Shown here: positions 35,498 through 45,106 of the stretch, one piece after another
How the letters are laid out: each line of letters opens with the position of its first letter
Numbering within the stretch: the stretch's first letter is position 1
Assembly (NCBI RefSeq): GCF_900177345.1
Contig: NZ_FWZT01000023.1
Location: 62,001 to 126,000 of the forward strand
DNA: 64,000 nucleotides
Reading direction: 5' to 3'
Source: Pseudobacteriovorax antillogorgiicola
GTDB lineage: Bacteria > Bdellovibrionota_B > Oligoflexia > Oligoflexales > Oligoflexaceae
Program-made: the position numbers and the translations under genes
Notes under the pieces: model-generated
What the model was told of the DNA's origin: nothing
The model's database searches: none
The model's input: the letters and a program-made list of their open reading frames with translations, nothing else

Positions 35498-37426
35498 GTG
35501 AACCTGGAATTTAATACCCAGCAAAATCGTTCCTTTTCCTTAGCTCCCCAACCGAAGCTACGGATGGATCATACGCCCGACTTGCGGGGCACACCGCCCT
35601 TGTTTGAGCGCACTTTGCGTTCAGAGAGCCCAGCTCCTGAACGCTTACGGAACCCTAGCCGAGAGACATCCGACCGCCTTTCCGAGAGACATCGACATAA
35701 TTCATCGAATGAAACCCAAAATGAACCTGGAGACTCTAAACTCAGCGACGATCGCGAAGAACTACGAGAAAGAAAAGAGCATAAGCCAAGCGACATAACT
35801 TTCATGGTTCCTGTTCCACTTGCTGGACTCGTACCTCCACAAGCTATGATGCCAGATCAAGCGATTGCCACTGAAGGTCAAGACGTGATGCAAACCCTGG
35901 GGACGCTTTACAGCAACCAGGACCAACTCCGTCGGGATGCCCCAATCCTATCGTTACTGACGGGCAAGTTAGAACAGCTAAACCCCCAGGTGATTCCAGG
36001 ACTTGTAACAGAGAACAACTTCATACAAAACGCCATGTCAGCTGAGGACATCTATCAGTTTTTGAGCACTCCTCAGGACCTACCTCAAATGATCGACGAC
36101 TTAGGGCTAAGTAAAATTGCAGAAGCAATGCAGGGAATGGAGATCACGGACTCGTTCCGCACACCAGCCCAAGTACTCGATACATTAGGACTCGACTCCC
36201 AACTCATCCAGAGCGAGTTGAGCGTGTTGAAAGGCTATCTCGATACAGATGGTCTGAACCCATATATGGTTCGAGCAGCAGCACTTGCTGGCCAGAGCAA
36301 AACCATGGATTCGATACCAAGCCCAGCTGCCGGCCCTTGGGAGCAAATACCGATGAATGCAGACCCAAGCCAACAGACCAAAGGAAGTGCCTTAAGTCGC
36401 GCCTTTAATCAGATCCAATCGGAGCCAAACGCCCCTCCAAGACCGGAAACTCTGGGAGCCACACATACGACAATTCAGACCTTGCCGAATGTAGTCACAA
36501 TCCCCCAAACCCCTGATGACTTCATATCGTTAGGGGAACAAGACCCCTTCAAGCAGATGGAAGGCAGTTGGCAAAACGTAGAATCTTTTGCCAACCAAAA
36601 GCCTACGGTCCCCATCGCCCCGACGGAAGAAATTCAACGAATGGCCGTCCTCAAAGATATTTCCTACTCAACTTTACAGAGGAACGCGGCCATTGCTGAA
36701 CAAGTAGAAGCCGACAACCTTGACCAAATAGACATACCGATACAAGACTTAGGGGATGGTATTGCAGGTGCCGAGGAAGGCATCATGCCGAGCTCAACGC
36801 TCAGTTCTGACGACGGAGAGCGCAACCATCAAGACTCCCATGGAGAGCGAGGCCGCCAAGAGGAACCTGGACTGGGCCCCATCCGAAATGCAGTATCAGA
36901 TACTTCAACCCCAACAAACTTCACTGTCGACGAAGCAGCGCCGCAGGACTCCGTTGACCAAGTCAAGCAAGTCCGTAAGCTTATTCTCGACAAGGCACAA
37001 ATGATGCTTAAAGAGGGTGGCGGATCGATTAAAGTCGACCTTGGTACTCCCAGCCTAGGCCAGCTAGATCTTGCTATCGACGTGAGCAACGATGCCATTA
37101 AACTGAGAATCACCGCTGAATCAGATCGCGCCAGAGAGATGATTGCTCAAGAGCTTCCTGCTTTACGACAAGCCCTACTCGACCAAAGCTTGGATTTGAA
37201 AACTGTAGAAATTGGACTTCGCTATGAAGAACAGTGGAACCAAGGTCATCCAGAGCAACGCCAGGAACAGCAGCACGACCGCGGGCACGAGAGAGATGAG
37301 ACCATTGTCTGGAATCGAGAGTCCGATGACCAAAAATCTTGGCAAAACGGAATCCAAAGACAACTTCATCGTCAGTCCATAACGAGGGCTCAACCACACT
37401 CTGGCAATATCCAGATTAGAGTATAG
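35498..37426 (+). CDS. fliK: flagellar hook-length control protein FliK-like
   Basis: FliK measures hook length and switches export specificity. The C-terminal Flg_hook domain (about 495-570) is recognisable: IKVDLGTPSLGQLDLAIDV, then RAREMIAQELPALRQALLDQSLDLKTVEIGL. The first 480 residues are low in order and rich in Pro, Gln, Asp and Glu, as in other FliK proteins, where this part acts as a ruler. The tail after 580 is Gln/His/Arg-rich. The start is GTG with GAGGA about 12 bases upstream. flgD follows after seven bases, which supports the call. Confidence 0.85.
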   Translation: MNLEFNTQQNRSFSLAPQPKLRMDHTPDLRGTPPLFERTLRSESPAPERLRNPSRETSDRLSERHRHNSSNETQNEPGDSKLSDDREELRERKEHKPSDITFMVPVPLAGLVPPQAMMPDQAIATEGQDVMQTLGTLYSNQDQLRRDAPILSLLTGKLEQLNPQVIPGLVTENNFIQNAMSAEDIYQFLSTPQDLPQMIDDLGLSKIAEAMQGMEITDSFRTPAQVLDTLGLDSQLIQSELSVLKGYLDTDGLNPYMVRAAALAGQSKTMDSIPSPAAGPWEQIPMNADPSQQTKGSALSRAFNQIQSEPNAPPRPETLGATHTTIQTLPNVVTIPQTPDDFISLGEQDPFKQMEGSWQNVESFANQKPTVPIAPTEEIQRMAVLKDISYSTLQRNAAIAEQVEADNLDQIDIPIQDLGDGIAGAEEGIMPSSTLSSDDGERNHQDSHGERGRQEEPGLGPIRNAVSDTSTPTNFTVDEAAPQDSVDQVKQVRKLILDKAQMMLKEGGGSIKVDLGTPSLGQLDLAIDVSNDAIKLRITAESDRAREMIAQELPALRQALLDQSLDLKTVEIGLRYEEQWNQGHPEQRQEQQHDRGHERDETIVWNRESDDQKSWQNGIQRQLHRQSITRAQPHSGNIQIRV

Positions 37427-37433
37427 GTGATAT

Positions 37434-38630
37434 ATGGCAGAAATGAGCGGTGCTCTGCAAAATCGAATCGCCCCTCCTGTCTCACAGTACAACTCCCAGG
37501 AGTTTAGCGATGTAAAAGTCGACAAACAGACGGAAGAAAAGCGCCCCAACCCCAACCGAACTTCTTTCAAGGACCTTATTTCCAATTCCATGGACGAGGT
37601 TTATAAGGAGCGCGACGCCAAGAAATTTGGTGATCTGAGCGCAAACACTGAAGAAGAGTTTTTCGAAAAACTTGCGGAACAAACCAAACAAACGAGAGAA
37701 GTTAAAAAAGAACTCGGCAAGGATGAGTTCCTACAGCTATTTGTTGCCCAACTCCAAAATCAAGACCCTCTAAACCCCGACGACGGCACCGAAATGGCTA
37801 GTAAGCTAGCTCAGTTCAATGGCCTTGAGCAAATGATGAACATGAATAAAACCATGGATCAGATGGTAAAGGCCCAAAATGTCGGTCGCAACCTGCAAAT
37901 GGTGAACTATGTAGGTAAAGAAATCGCTATCGATGGTGGTCGGGTCAAACTTAGAGACGGAGAACTTTCCCATTCGGACTTTGAAATCAACATGCCTGTA
38001 ACCCGAGCTAGCTTAACTGTTCGCGACTCTTCGGGAATGGTGGTCATGGAAAAGGAACTTGGCCCCATTGAGAAGGGCAAGCACAAGCTGGACTGGGATG
38101 GAAAAAACTCCGCTGGCAACACTCTCAACGATGGTCTCTACACCTACGCGATTCACGCCAAGAACATGGATGGTGAAAAAGTCCCAGTAAACATATCGAG
38201 TCGCACTATCATTAGCGGTGTCGATGTTCAAAGCGATACCGGCGCCCTATTCACAGAGCTTGGCAAAGTTAATCTAGAAGATATCAAAACTGTCGGAAAT
38301 CCTGGCTACGATCGAGATCGGCCCGCCGACAAGGCTCGCGCAGCCATGAATGACAAGCAAGCCATCGAGTCTTTTGAAAAGCGCAAGGCTGACAAAGTCG
38401 CTGCGGACGATGAGAAAAAGGCAAATGACAGCCTAAAGAATCTGGCCGCTGAAGCCATCGCCAAAACTAAAGCCCAGCAAGAAGCCAAAAAATCCCAGAC
38501 AGAAAATCCCGATGCCAAAGCCTCCCTAACCCCAGCCAATGGGGAGAAAGACCAGAAGACCGCAGCAAAGGCAGGAGATGAAGCATCTCCAGACTCAGAA
38601 CCGAAGGAATCTGCAAAGGTAACAAGCTAA
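37434..38630 (+). CDS. flgD: flagellar hook cap protein FlgD, with extended termini
   Basis: FlgD caps the growing hook. The core is at about 85-290: KDEFLQLFVAQLQNQDPLNP and MASKLAQFNGLEQM form the conserved N-terminal part, and a FlgD Ig/Tudor part follows with WDGKNSAGNTLNDGLYTYAI. It has an extra N-terminal stretch of about 85 residues and a C-terminal tail of about 105 residues rich in Lys, Ala, Asp and Glu, so it is 398 residues against about 230 in enterics. AGGTGAT precedes the ATG. No flgE follows; the next gene is a Cys-rich lipoprotein four bases on. Confidence 0.92.
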   Translation: MAEMSGALQNRIAPPVSQYNSQEFSDVKVDKQTEEKRPNPNRTSFKDLISNSMDEVYKERDAKKFGDLSANTEEEFFEKLAEQTKQTREVKKELGKDEFLQLFVAQLQNQDPLNPDDGTEMASKLAQFNGLEQMMNMNKTMDQMVKAQNVGRNLQMVNYVGKEIAIDGGRVKLRDGELSHSDFEINMPVTRASLTVRDSSGMVVMEKELGPIEKGKHKLDWDGKNSAGNTLNDGLYTYAIHAKNMDGEKVPVNISSRTIISGVDVQSDTGALFTELGKVNLEDIKTVGNPGYDRDRPADKARAAMNDKQAIESFEKRKADKVAADDEKKANDSLKNLAAEAIAKTKAQQEAKKSQTENPDAKASLTPANGEKDQKTAAKAGDEASPDSEPKESAKVTS

Positions 38631-38634
38631 GTCT

Positions 38635-39429
38635 ATGAAAGCCTTGAATCAGAAACTACAAATTTCAGTGCTGACTGCACTTTACCAATTGATGGCTTTC
38701 CTGGCTATGGTCTCTTCGTGTACTACCGCGGAGGAAAAACCTCCCCTTAAAACATTAAAAAAACAAGATGCCATTGAACTACCACCCAGCTGTGAGCAAA
38801 CAGTTTCATGTACGGATTCGGCAAAGAACCTACCCTATATGTGTCAGCTTGAATATCAAGCACAACCCCTCGCAGCATGGGGCGACTCGCGATGCCTTGC
38901 TGCCCAAAGCCTTCACCGAAAGCTTTGTATACTGAAAGCAGACATGAAAGACCTCGACGCCGTGAGCTGTGTTCCTGATCCGAGCGCTGGAGAATGTCCC
39001 ATCACGCCTGGATTCTGCACTCTTGAATTTCGACCTAGCAAATGTGTCGCCTTGCAGTACAACCAATCCAACCTAGACTGGAATCTTCGTCCAACAGCTT
39101 GGGGTTCAAATCCCTGTGTAGCCAGAAAAAATCTCAAAATCGCGGCCTGTTTCCAAGGCCTTGTGCCAAGCCTCCTAAGTGACATCCAATGTGAAAATGA
39201 CTCTACCAACGGAGCTTGTCCACCCAAGTATGATTGCTTAGGAGCTAAGTATGAAAACACCACCTGCTCCATCTCAAAGCTGGCAGACACAACACTTGAT
39301 GAAGCCTGGTCAGTAAAGGCAAAACATCGATGCGAAGCCACATTCAAGCTCAAGCTTAAGGCTTGCCGCTTCGCAAACCTGGATAACAAAATAAACCCTA
39401 GCGACATGGGAGACATCGAATGCGATTAG
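38635..39429 (+). CDS. lipoprotein with three six-cysteine repeats, function unknown
   Basis: I do not recognise the family. A hydrophobic N-terminus ends in a lipobox-like VSSC (Cys29). Eighteen further cysteines fall into three blocks of six: 53-59-70-87-98-112, 121-128-137-161-172-186 and 195-201-211-233-244-263. Spacing between the fourth and fifth cysteine is ten residues in all three, and an Ala-Trp (AWG, AWG, AWS) precedes the fourth. Each block is about 70 residues and would hold three disulphides outside the cytoplasm. It starts four bases after flgD and overlaps the metalloprotease gene by ten bases, so it is part of the same transcript. Confidence 0.82.
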   Translation: MKALNQKLQISVLTALYQLMAFLAMVSSCTTAEEKPPLKTLKKQDAIELPPSCEQTVSCTDSAKNLPYMCQLEYQAQPLAAWGDSRCLAAQSLHRKLCILKADMKDLDAVSCVPDPSAGECPITPGFCTLEFRPSKCVALQYNQSNLDWNLRPTAWGSNPCVARKNLKIAACFQGLVPSLLSDIQCENDSTNGACPPKYDCLGAKYENTTCSISKLADTTLDEAWSVKAKHRCEATFKLKLKACRFANLDNKINPSDMGDIECD

Positions 39430-41120
39430 CACCCCGATCAATCATTTGGCATTGGCCTATCTATCTAACGATCATGTTGTTCATCTCTTGTGGGAACGAC
39501 GACGACGGCGAAAATCCAACTGAGTCTAACGACCAAAGTATCTATTCTGTAGACCTATCATCCGCCAGTGAGGGAGATCAGTATATCATCACTCCCTACA
39601 TACTCGGTGATACCAGCACTATCAACGGTAAGCTTGCCACATCTGCTGGCTCCTACAGCATCAGCGTATCAGGGACAAGCTTGCAGCTTATGAAGCCCAA
39701 AACTTGGTTGACACCTAGCCAGAACCAATATGATTTTGATCATAATCTGAGGACTCTTCTAAATCGCTTTAACCCAAATGACAAAGCGTCTCGGGAAAGA
39801 ACCTATCAGGGACTTAAGACTTTAGAAGAGCAATATCTAAATCTTCGACATACCAAGCCGAATTGGTCTCACGGGTTCTTGCAGCTGGAAAAAACCATCA
39901 AGGCTACTAAAAATAGACCTCCTCGTATCCCGCTCCAATCTAGCAGCTCATGCCCCTCAACATTCTATACTCCTGCTAGTGATACAGAATACAGCATTAA
40001 TGATGTCAATGTGGTGGCTCAAAAAAATGATGAGGATGACTACTGTTTGATTTACATCGAAAGCACATCAGCTTCCGAACAAGACAGCATCAAGGTGCAG
40101 ACCAGCATCCAAACAGCGATCAGCACCTATCGCACCATCTTTGATAGCCAATTTGATCAAAGCTTCTCAGCCTATCAGTTTAAGCCCTTTATCGTTGTGG
40201 TTGATACCGATGATGAAGACTATTGGCCAGCCTCACTGGTGAATCTTTCAGGAGCCTTTTTATCTGAGCTTTCTATCACTCACCAGAGACCAACAATTTT
40301 TATCGCCGCCAATCAAAATCTTTCTGGGGACTTAACGGATGCGGCTGCAACCGCTAGCTTCCATTCCACCATCGCACACGAATTATTTCACGCTGTATTT
40401 CATTTCTATCGGGTTTGGGTCCAAGGCAATGGCTCTGGTGAGCCAGATACTGTTTCCATCGATGAAGGGTTAGCCCATCTTATGGAGGATATATTAGGAT
40501 ATGGGGAATCAAACTTTTCTACCTTCGCAGGCGCATTTCTAGCAACATTTATCGTTTCGTCATATGCTGTTTTCGATGAAACACAAGATGTCCTGGCAGA
40601 TGTCAACCGAGGTGCAGCTCACACGTTTTTCTACTACCTCGTAAGCCAAAAAGGGGGTATCACTTTCAGCAACGGCAAGCCTAGTGGTGGCGATGGTCTC
40701 ACGTTTTTAAGAAGTATCGTTACAGGTAGTACAAGCGGAGTAGCAGGAGTAGAAGCTGCCTATGGCAGCACTTGGAAAACCGCGTTTAGCAATTATCTAG
40801 AAGCACTCAACGTCAACAATACAACTTTCGAAGAAACTGTCCATGATCTTCAGACTGTAACTGCAGTGACCAATTCATTAGGTGAGACTGCAAACTATGG
40901 CATGTCTTTCACCAACTTTGGCGACCTCGTCACTCTCGAAGAGCGACTTGCCGATGAAAGCTATACAAGCTTCGACCCAAGCTCTCTAACTGATATATCA
41001 TTGGACTACTACCAAGCATTTCCTTACCTACTCACAGTAGGTTCCGGAGACTCATCTTTCATTGTCACGTATGGCGAGGCTTACACCAATTCAGGGGTAA
41101 GCGTTGTTCGTGTAAAATAG
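39420..41120 (+). CDS. lipoprotein zinc metalloprotease (HExxH)
   Basis: A signal peptide with FISC (Cys24) implies lipid anchoring. The zinc motif is His320-Glu321-x2-His324 in TIAHELFHAVFH, and DEGLAHLMED about 25 residues later supplies Glu349 or Glu356 as third ligand, a gluzincin-like layout. About 300 residues precede the catalytic motif and are not recognised. It probably cleaves proteins or peptides at the cell surface or in the periplasm. It is coupled to the preceding Cys-rich lipoprotein by a ten-base overlap, so the Cys-rich protein may be its partner or inhibitor; this is only inference. Confidence 0.82.
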   Translation: MRLAPRSIIWHWPIYLTIMLFISCGNDDDGENPTESNDQSIYSVDLSSASEGDQYIITPYILGDTSTINGKLATSAGSYSISVSGTSLQLMKPKTWLTPSQNQYDFDHNLRTLLNRFNPNDKASRERTYQGLKTLEEQYLNLRHTKPNWSHGFLQLEKTIKATKNRPPRIPLQSSSSCPSTFYTPASDTEYSINDVNVVAQKNDEDDYCLIYIESTSASEQDSIKVQTSIQTAISTYRTIFDSQFDQSFSAYQFKPFIVVVDTDDEDYWPASLVNLSGAFLSELSITHQRPTIFIAANQNLSGDLTDAAATASFHSTIAHELFHAVFHFYRVWVQGNGSGEPDTVSIDEGLAHLMEDILGYGESNFSTFAGAFLATFIVSSYAVFDETQDVLADVNRGAAHTFFYYLVSQKGGITFSNGKPSGGDGLTFLRSIVTGSTSGVAGVEAAYGSTWKTAFSNYLEALNVNNTTFEETVHDLQTVTAVTNSLGETANYGMSFTNFGDLVTLEERLADESYTSFDPSSLTDISLDYYQAFPYLLTVGSGDSSFIVTYGEAYTNSGVSVVRVK

Positions 41121-41132
41121 CAGGGTAAGACC

Positions 41133-41651
41133 ATGACTAAATTCTTAGCTTTAGCCCTTTTGGTACTCGCCTCACCAGCTCTAGCTGAAATCTACCAAGG
41201 ACGTCTGGCGATGCTTGGCTCGATGTACAATCGAAGACCATTCTTAAAAGATGATCAGGGCAAAGTTACCGCTATCTGTAAAGGCCATAACTCGAAGGTG
41301 CTCAAGAAACTTGTAAGCTTCGCGGTTCGTGTTGAGGCTATTAAAAAAAATGCTGAGACTCCTCACAAAGCCTGCCTTGATGTGAGTCGTATGGAGGTTA
41401 CGGCATCTCCTGAAGGCAAACCCGTGCTACAAGGCTACCTAGAGCGAAATGGCGACCTGTATGGTGTTAAGATCAACCATAAGGATCTTGTGATCGTACG
41501 ACCAGGAAAGAACGACTTAAGTGAACATCTAGGCAAAAAAGTCATTCTAGATACCATTCCCAAGTATCCGACTAAAGCTAAAAGACCTTACAAGGTGATC
41601 AAGAGTATTACTTTAGACACCATATTTCTCAATGAAAAGGAAACCCCATGA
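41133..41651 (+). CDS. small exported protein, function unknown
   Basis: A signal peptide of about 18 residues ends in ALA. The mature part, about 154 residues, is basic and probably beta-rich, with no recognised domain. It lies 12 bases after the metalloprotease gene and its stop overlaps the next ATG (ATGA). Confidence 0.7.
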   Translation: MTKFLALALLVLASPALAEIYQGRLAMLGSMYNRRPFLKDDQGKVTAICKGHNSKVLKKLVSFAVRVEAIKKNAETPHKACLDVSRMEVTASPEGKPVLQGYLERNGDLYGVKINHKDLVIVRPGKNDLSEHLGKKVILDTIPKYPTKAKRPYKVIKSITLDTIFLNEKETP

Positions 41652-42271
41652 TAAGAACGCTCATCTTAACCCTTAGTTTCAGCTTTCTAGCTGGAGCCGC
41701 TCAAGGTAAAACTCTATTTAAGTATAAGAAAAAAGAAATCAAGCCAGTTTTGGCAGAGTCTGTCAACAAGCTAAGCGATGGCAAGTATGAAATTAAACTC
41801 AAAGCCAATCAGCAGGTACAAGGTAAAGACCTTACACCTGAGCTGGTGAAGCAAAGCGTCGAAGGCAAGCTTAAAAAGTCTCTCAAAACTGAAGTGACCA
41901 AAGTAGACGACCGCACGGTTCACATCACCTTTGATGGTCAGGAGGAGACCTTCCTCAAGCGACTATCTAAAACTAGAATCAAAGCTCGAAAGAGCGTTTC
42001 CCTAGCACTAGATAGCAGCGTGTCCGATGGTGGTATCCGAGCAAAGACAGGCAAAGATCCAGCCAGCGATGATGAAATTAAAATCAAGGTTACCAAAGTC
42101 ACAGCAGACCAAGTAGAAGGAATTGCCCTCGATATCGGGAAAAACTACAAGAGTCAGGTAAAAATGGGGCGAAAGCTCCGTATTAAGGCCAAAAATACTG
42201 ATACTTTTGAAAAGGGCAAGCACGCCTTTATCAAGCCGAAAAAGGATGGAAAGGACTGGGTCCTGCCTTAG
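41648..42271 (+). CDS. small lysine-rich exported protein, function unknown
   Basis: A signal peptide of about 20 residues (ending AAQG) leads a 187-residue mature part very rich in Lys. I see no known domain. It is coupled to the preceding gene by a four-base overlap and is the last gene of the series that begins with fliK. RNase G lies opposite on the other strand. Confidence 0.7.
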   Translation: MIRTLILTLSFSFLAGAAQGKTLFKYKKKEIKPVLAESVNKLSDGKYEIKLKANQQVQGKDLTPELVKQSVEGKLKKSLKTEVTKVDDRTVHITFDGQEETFLKRLSKTRIKARKSVSLALDSSVSDGGIRAKTGKDPASDDEIKIKVTKVTADQVEGIALDIGKNYKSQVKMGRKLRIKAKNTDTFEKGKHAFIKPKKDGKDWVLP

Positions 42272-42294
42272 CCCAAACGGAGAATAGAGTGTTC

Positions 42295-43803
42295 TCAACG
42301 CTCCCCTGTGATGTCATAGAGAGCTTCCTGCAAGCTCTCTATTTCTGCCCGCCCGGGCTGTAAAGCGATCTCGATATCGAAGCGCTCCACCAGCAATTGG
42401 AAAAGTTGCTCTTCCTCGTTCATGAATCGATCAATAATATCTTGGCGAGTCGTAACGAAGATCTTCTTCGATTTGGTACGGAGAGCAAATCTTTCTATAT
42501 CCCGAGCCAAATCAAGCACCGCTGATTCAGTACTAAGGCAACGACCACTACCACCACAGTAATGACACTCAACAGTAAGTGCCCGTTCCAGCGACTCCCG
42601 CGTTCGTTTGCGAGTCATCTGCACAAGGCCTAATTCGTTAATGGCCAGTACATTGGTACGCGACTTATCCACTTTTAGAGCTTCTTCGAGCCGCTCATTC
42701 ACCTGCTGCTGATCTTCATAAAGTTCCATATCAATGAAATCGATAATAATGATACCGCCTAGGTTCCGTACCCTCAGCTGGTGAACGATTTCGTCGACGG
42801 ACTCCAGATTGGTCTTTAAGATCGTTTCTCGGGCGTTATGGGAGCCAACATATTTACCGGTATTCACATCGAACGATGTGAGTGCCTCGGTTTGATCGAT
42901 TACAAGATAGCCCCCTGAGGGTAGCCAAACCTTACGAGACAATGCTTTGGCAATATCAATCTCTAAGCTGTAGTGATCAAAAATTGGGGTTTCTGACTCG
43001 TGGAGCTTCAGTTTGTCATCGGCCCCTGGAATCACCCCCTGAAGGAAGTGACTCAATTGTGAATGCGCCTGGCTATCATCAACCACAATTTCAGACACAT
43101 CCTCAGAGTAGAGATCACGCGTTGTCTTCAAGATAATGTCAGGTTCTTGATATAGGAGCGCTGGTGCGCCTCGCCTTCCCATAAGATCTTTAACGTTGTT
43201 CCAGACACGAAGCAAATAGTCCAAGTCTTTTTTGAGGTTTTCAGGTTGCGCCTCTGCCGCTGCCGTTCTAACAATGAGCCCCATATTTTCTGGTCTGATG
43301 GCTTCAACATCCCGCTCAAGTCGATCTCGCAGCTCAGAATCTTCGATCCGCCGCGAAATCCCCACATTGTCAAAGTCAGGCATCAGAACCAGATACCGGC
43401 CTGGAATGGTTATCAGCATGGTGACCCGAGGACCTTTGGTCCCCAGGGGCTCCTTCGCCACCTGAACCATGATCTCATCCCCCTCCTTCAAAATTTTTTC
43501 GATGGGGGTCTTGTTTGAGTTGCTTCTTGGATCAACATCCTTGCCATTGTTGAGCTTGAGATTATTGAGGTACTCTTCATCGACAACATCGCCTCCATAT
43601 AGGAAAGCAGATCGATCTGAACCGATATTGACAAAGGCTGACTGCATACCCGGCAGCACACGACTCACCTTCGCCTTGTAGATGTTGCCCACCATTCCTA
43701 GACTTGATTGTCGCTCAACGTATAGCTCAGCGGCTCGATCCTGCTCCATTAAAGCAATTCGAGTTTCAGAGACGTTGACATTGATCACGAGCTTTTTATC
43801 CAC
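42295..43803 (-). CDS. rng: ribonuclease E/G family protein (RNase G type)
   Basis: Endoribonuclease for rRNA maturation and mRNA decay. The S1 domain is near the N-terminus (GNIYKAKVSRVLPGMQSAFVNIG). The catalytic Asp residues are in SFDVNTGKYVG and IIIDFIDM. The zinc-link Cys pair is in CHYCGGSGR. The length of 502 residues and the lack of a long C-terminal scaffold make it RNase G-like. The start is GTG after AAGGA, overlapping the end of waaA by eight bases. Confidence 0.94.
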   Translation of the reverse strand: MDKKLVINVNVSETRIALMEQDRAAELYVERQSSLGMVGNIYKAKVSRVLPGMQSAFVNIGSDRSAFLYGGDVVDEEYLNNLKLNNGKDVDPRSNSNKTPIEKILKEGDEIMVQVAKEPLGTKGPRVTMLITIPGRYLVLMPDFDNVGISRRIEDSELRDRLERDVEAIRPENMGLIVRTAAAEAQPENLKKDLDYLLRVWNNVKDLMGRRGAPALLYQEPDIILKTTRDLYSEDVSEIVVDDSQAHSQLSHFLQGVIPGADDKLKLHESETPIFDHYSLEIDIAKALSRKVWLPSGGYLVIDQTEALTSFDVNTGKYVGSHNARETILKTNLESVDEIVHQLRVRNLGGIIIIDFIDMELYEDQQQVNERLEEALKVDKSRTNVLAINELGLVQMTRKRTRESLERALTVECHYCGGSGRCLSTESAVLDLARDIERFALRTKSKKIFVTTRQDIIDRFMNEEEQLFQLLVERFDIEIALQPGRAEIESLQEALYDITGER

Positions 43804-45085
43804 TTATTTTCGTCCTTTTTTCAATTTCGTCTTTGATGCGGTCACTCGCTCCAGTCATTCTGTTTACATGTTCCACTAGCTGTTCGAAGCGATCACCGAC
43901 ATCAATCGAGAGAGACTGCCACCAGTCAGTCAGTTCCTTAGAATTTGTAACTACTTTGGCAAGTTGTTCGCTGACAAGAGCTTCAGCCTCCTTACTGGTA
44001 TGATACAGAGGTCCGAAACAAAGATACAGGCCTCGTACAGCAGGTTCGAGTACATTATGTACACGATGATGCATGGCTCCACCTACCATGGCTAGCTCGG
44101 CGCAACCATATAGCTCCGGCAGCACCCCGATCACATCGACAAGAATACCATCATGATGTGAGGCCAGTTGATCCAATTGGGTAAATTTGCAGAGCTGGAT
44201 ATCACAAGCTTTGGCCTGAGACTCAACCCACGCAAGCATGTCTGACGATATATCATGTGGGGCCACAATAAGCCGCCATTGTTGGGTTTTCCCACATTTT
44301 TTAAAGCTATCAAACCCCAGCTGCACATCCTTATGCCAAGCACTGCCTAGAATAAAGCAATTTCGTCTTGGCCAGCTCTGGTTGAGGCGTCCTTGAATGT
44401 CACTCAACTTGGCTTGTCGTTCTTCGGCTCGCTCTCGGACCCGATCGTACTTAGTATCACCTGTCACCACAATCTGCTCTCTGCTGGCGCCTAAGGTTTC
44501 TAAGAAGAAGTCCTGATCCCGAGATCCCACCACAAAAATTCTATCAATCCCTGCAATCAATCGCCGCTTAACCAGTCGAACCAAACGATTGCGACTGACT
44601 CTGGGACTTTCCACACCATTAACCAGGTATACAGGACCGTAGCTCTTGGCTTGATAGAGGAAGTTCGGCCACAATTCGTAGCGGACGACAATGGTGAACT
44701 GCGGCTCGATAGCCTTCAAGAGCAAGCGCCAGGCAAAGTAATCATCCCAAGGAGCCTTACAAAAGAGACGCGACTCTCCTTGACTCTTAGCAAATGTGAC
44801 ACCACTTTCCGAAAAAAATATCAAGACAGGCAAGAGGTCTGGATGATCCGCCTCGAAACGCTTGACTAAGGGTAGAGCCTGCTCGTATTCACCAGCAGAG
44901 CTGGCGAATACTAGGAAGGTTCGACGCCCGTGACACTGTTCCCTGAGTACCTCCCTCTCAGATTTAGATAAAAAGCGCCCCAAACACTGGGCCCGCAACG
45001 AAGCTACCCGCACTCCGAGCCAGGATATCAGCCTGCCAAGAGGTGTCATTACGCATGAGTATAGAAATATGAGAAGTGGTTCCAT
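43796..45085 (-). CDS. waaA: 3-deoxy-D-manno-octulosonic acid (Kdo) transferase
   Basis: Adds Kdo to lipid A precursor at the inner membrane. An N-terminal hydrophobic helix anchors it. SAGEYEQALPLVKRF holds the catalytic Glu region. VVRYELWPNFL, GDTKYDRV, LVDVIGVLPELYGCAELAMVGG and HNVLEPA are typical of GT30. The length of 429 residues is normal. It implies an LPS-bearing outer membrane. Confidence 0.94.
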   Translation of the reverse strand: MEPLLIFLYSCVMTPLGRLISWLGVRVASLRAQCLGRFLSKSEREVLREQCHGRRTFLVFASSAGEYEQALPLVKRFEADHPDLLPVLIFFSESGVTFAKSQGESRLFCKAPWDDYFAWRLLLKAIEPQFTIVVRYELWPNFLYQAKSYGPVYLVNGVESPRVSRNRLVRLVKRRLIAGIDRIFVVGSRDQDFFLETLGASREQIVVTGDTKYDRVRERAEERQAKLSDIQGRLNQSWPRRNCFILGSAWHKDVQLGFDSFKKCGKTQQWRLIVAPHDISSDMLAWVESQAKACDIQLCKFTQLDQLASHHDGILVDVIGVLPELYGCAELAMVGGAMHHRVHNVLEPAVRGLYLCFGPLYHTSKEAEALVSEQLAKVVTNSKELTDWWQSLSIDVGDRFEQLVEHVNRMTGASDRIKDEIEKRTKISG

Positions 45086-45106
45086 AACTTACAACCAGTG
45101 ATAGGG

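Noticed and set aside
35255-35524. 89-residue open frame on the minus strand
   Set aside because: No ribosome-binding site, no domain, and it covers the promoter and leader of fliK; likely chance.
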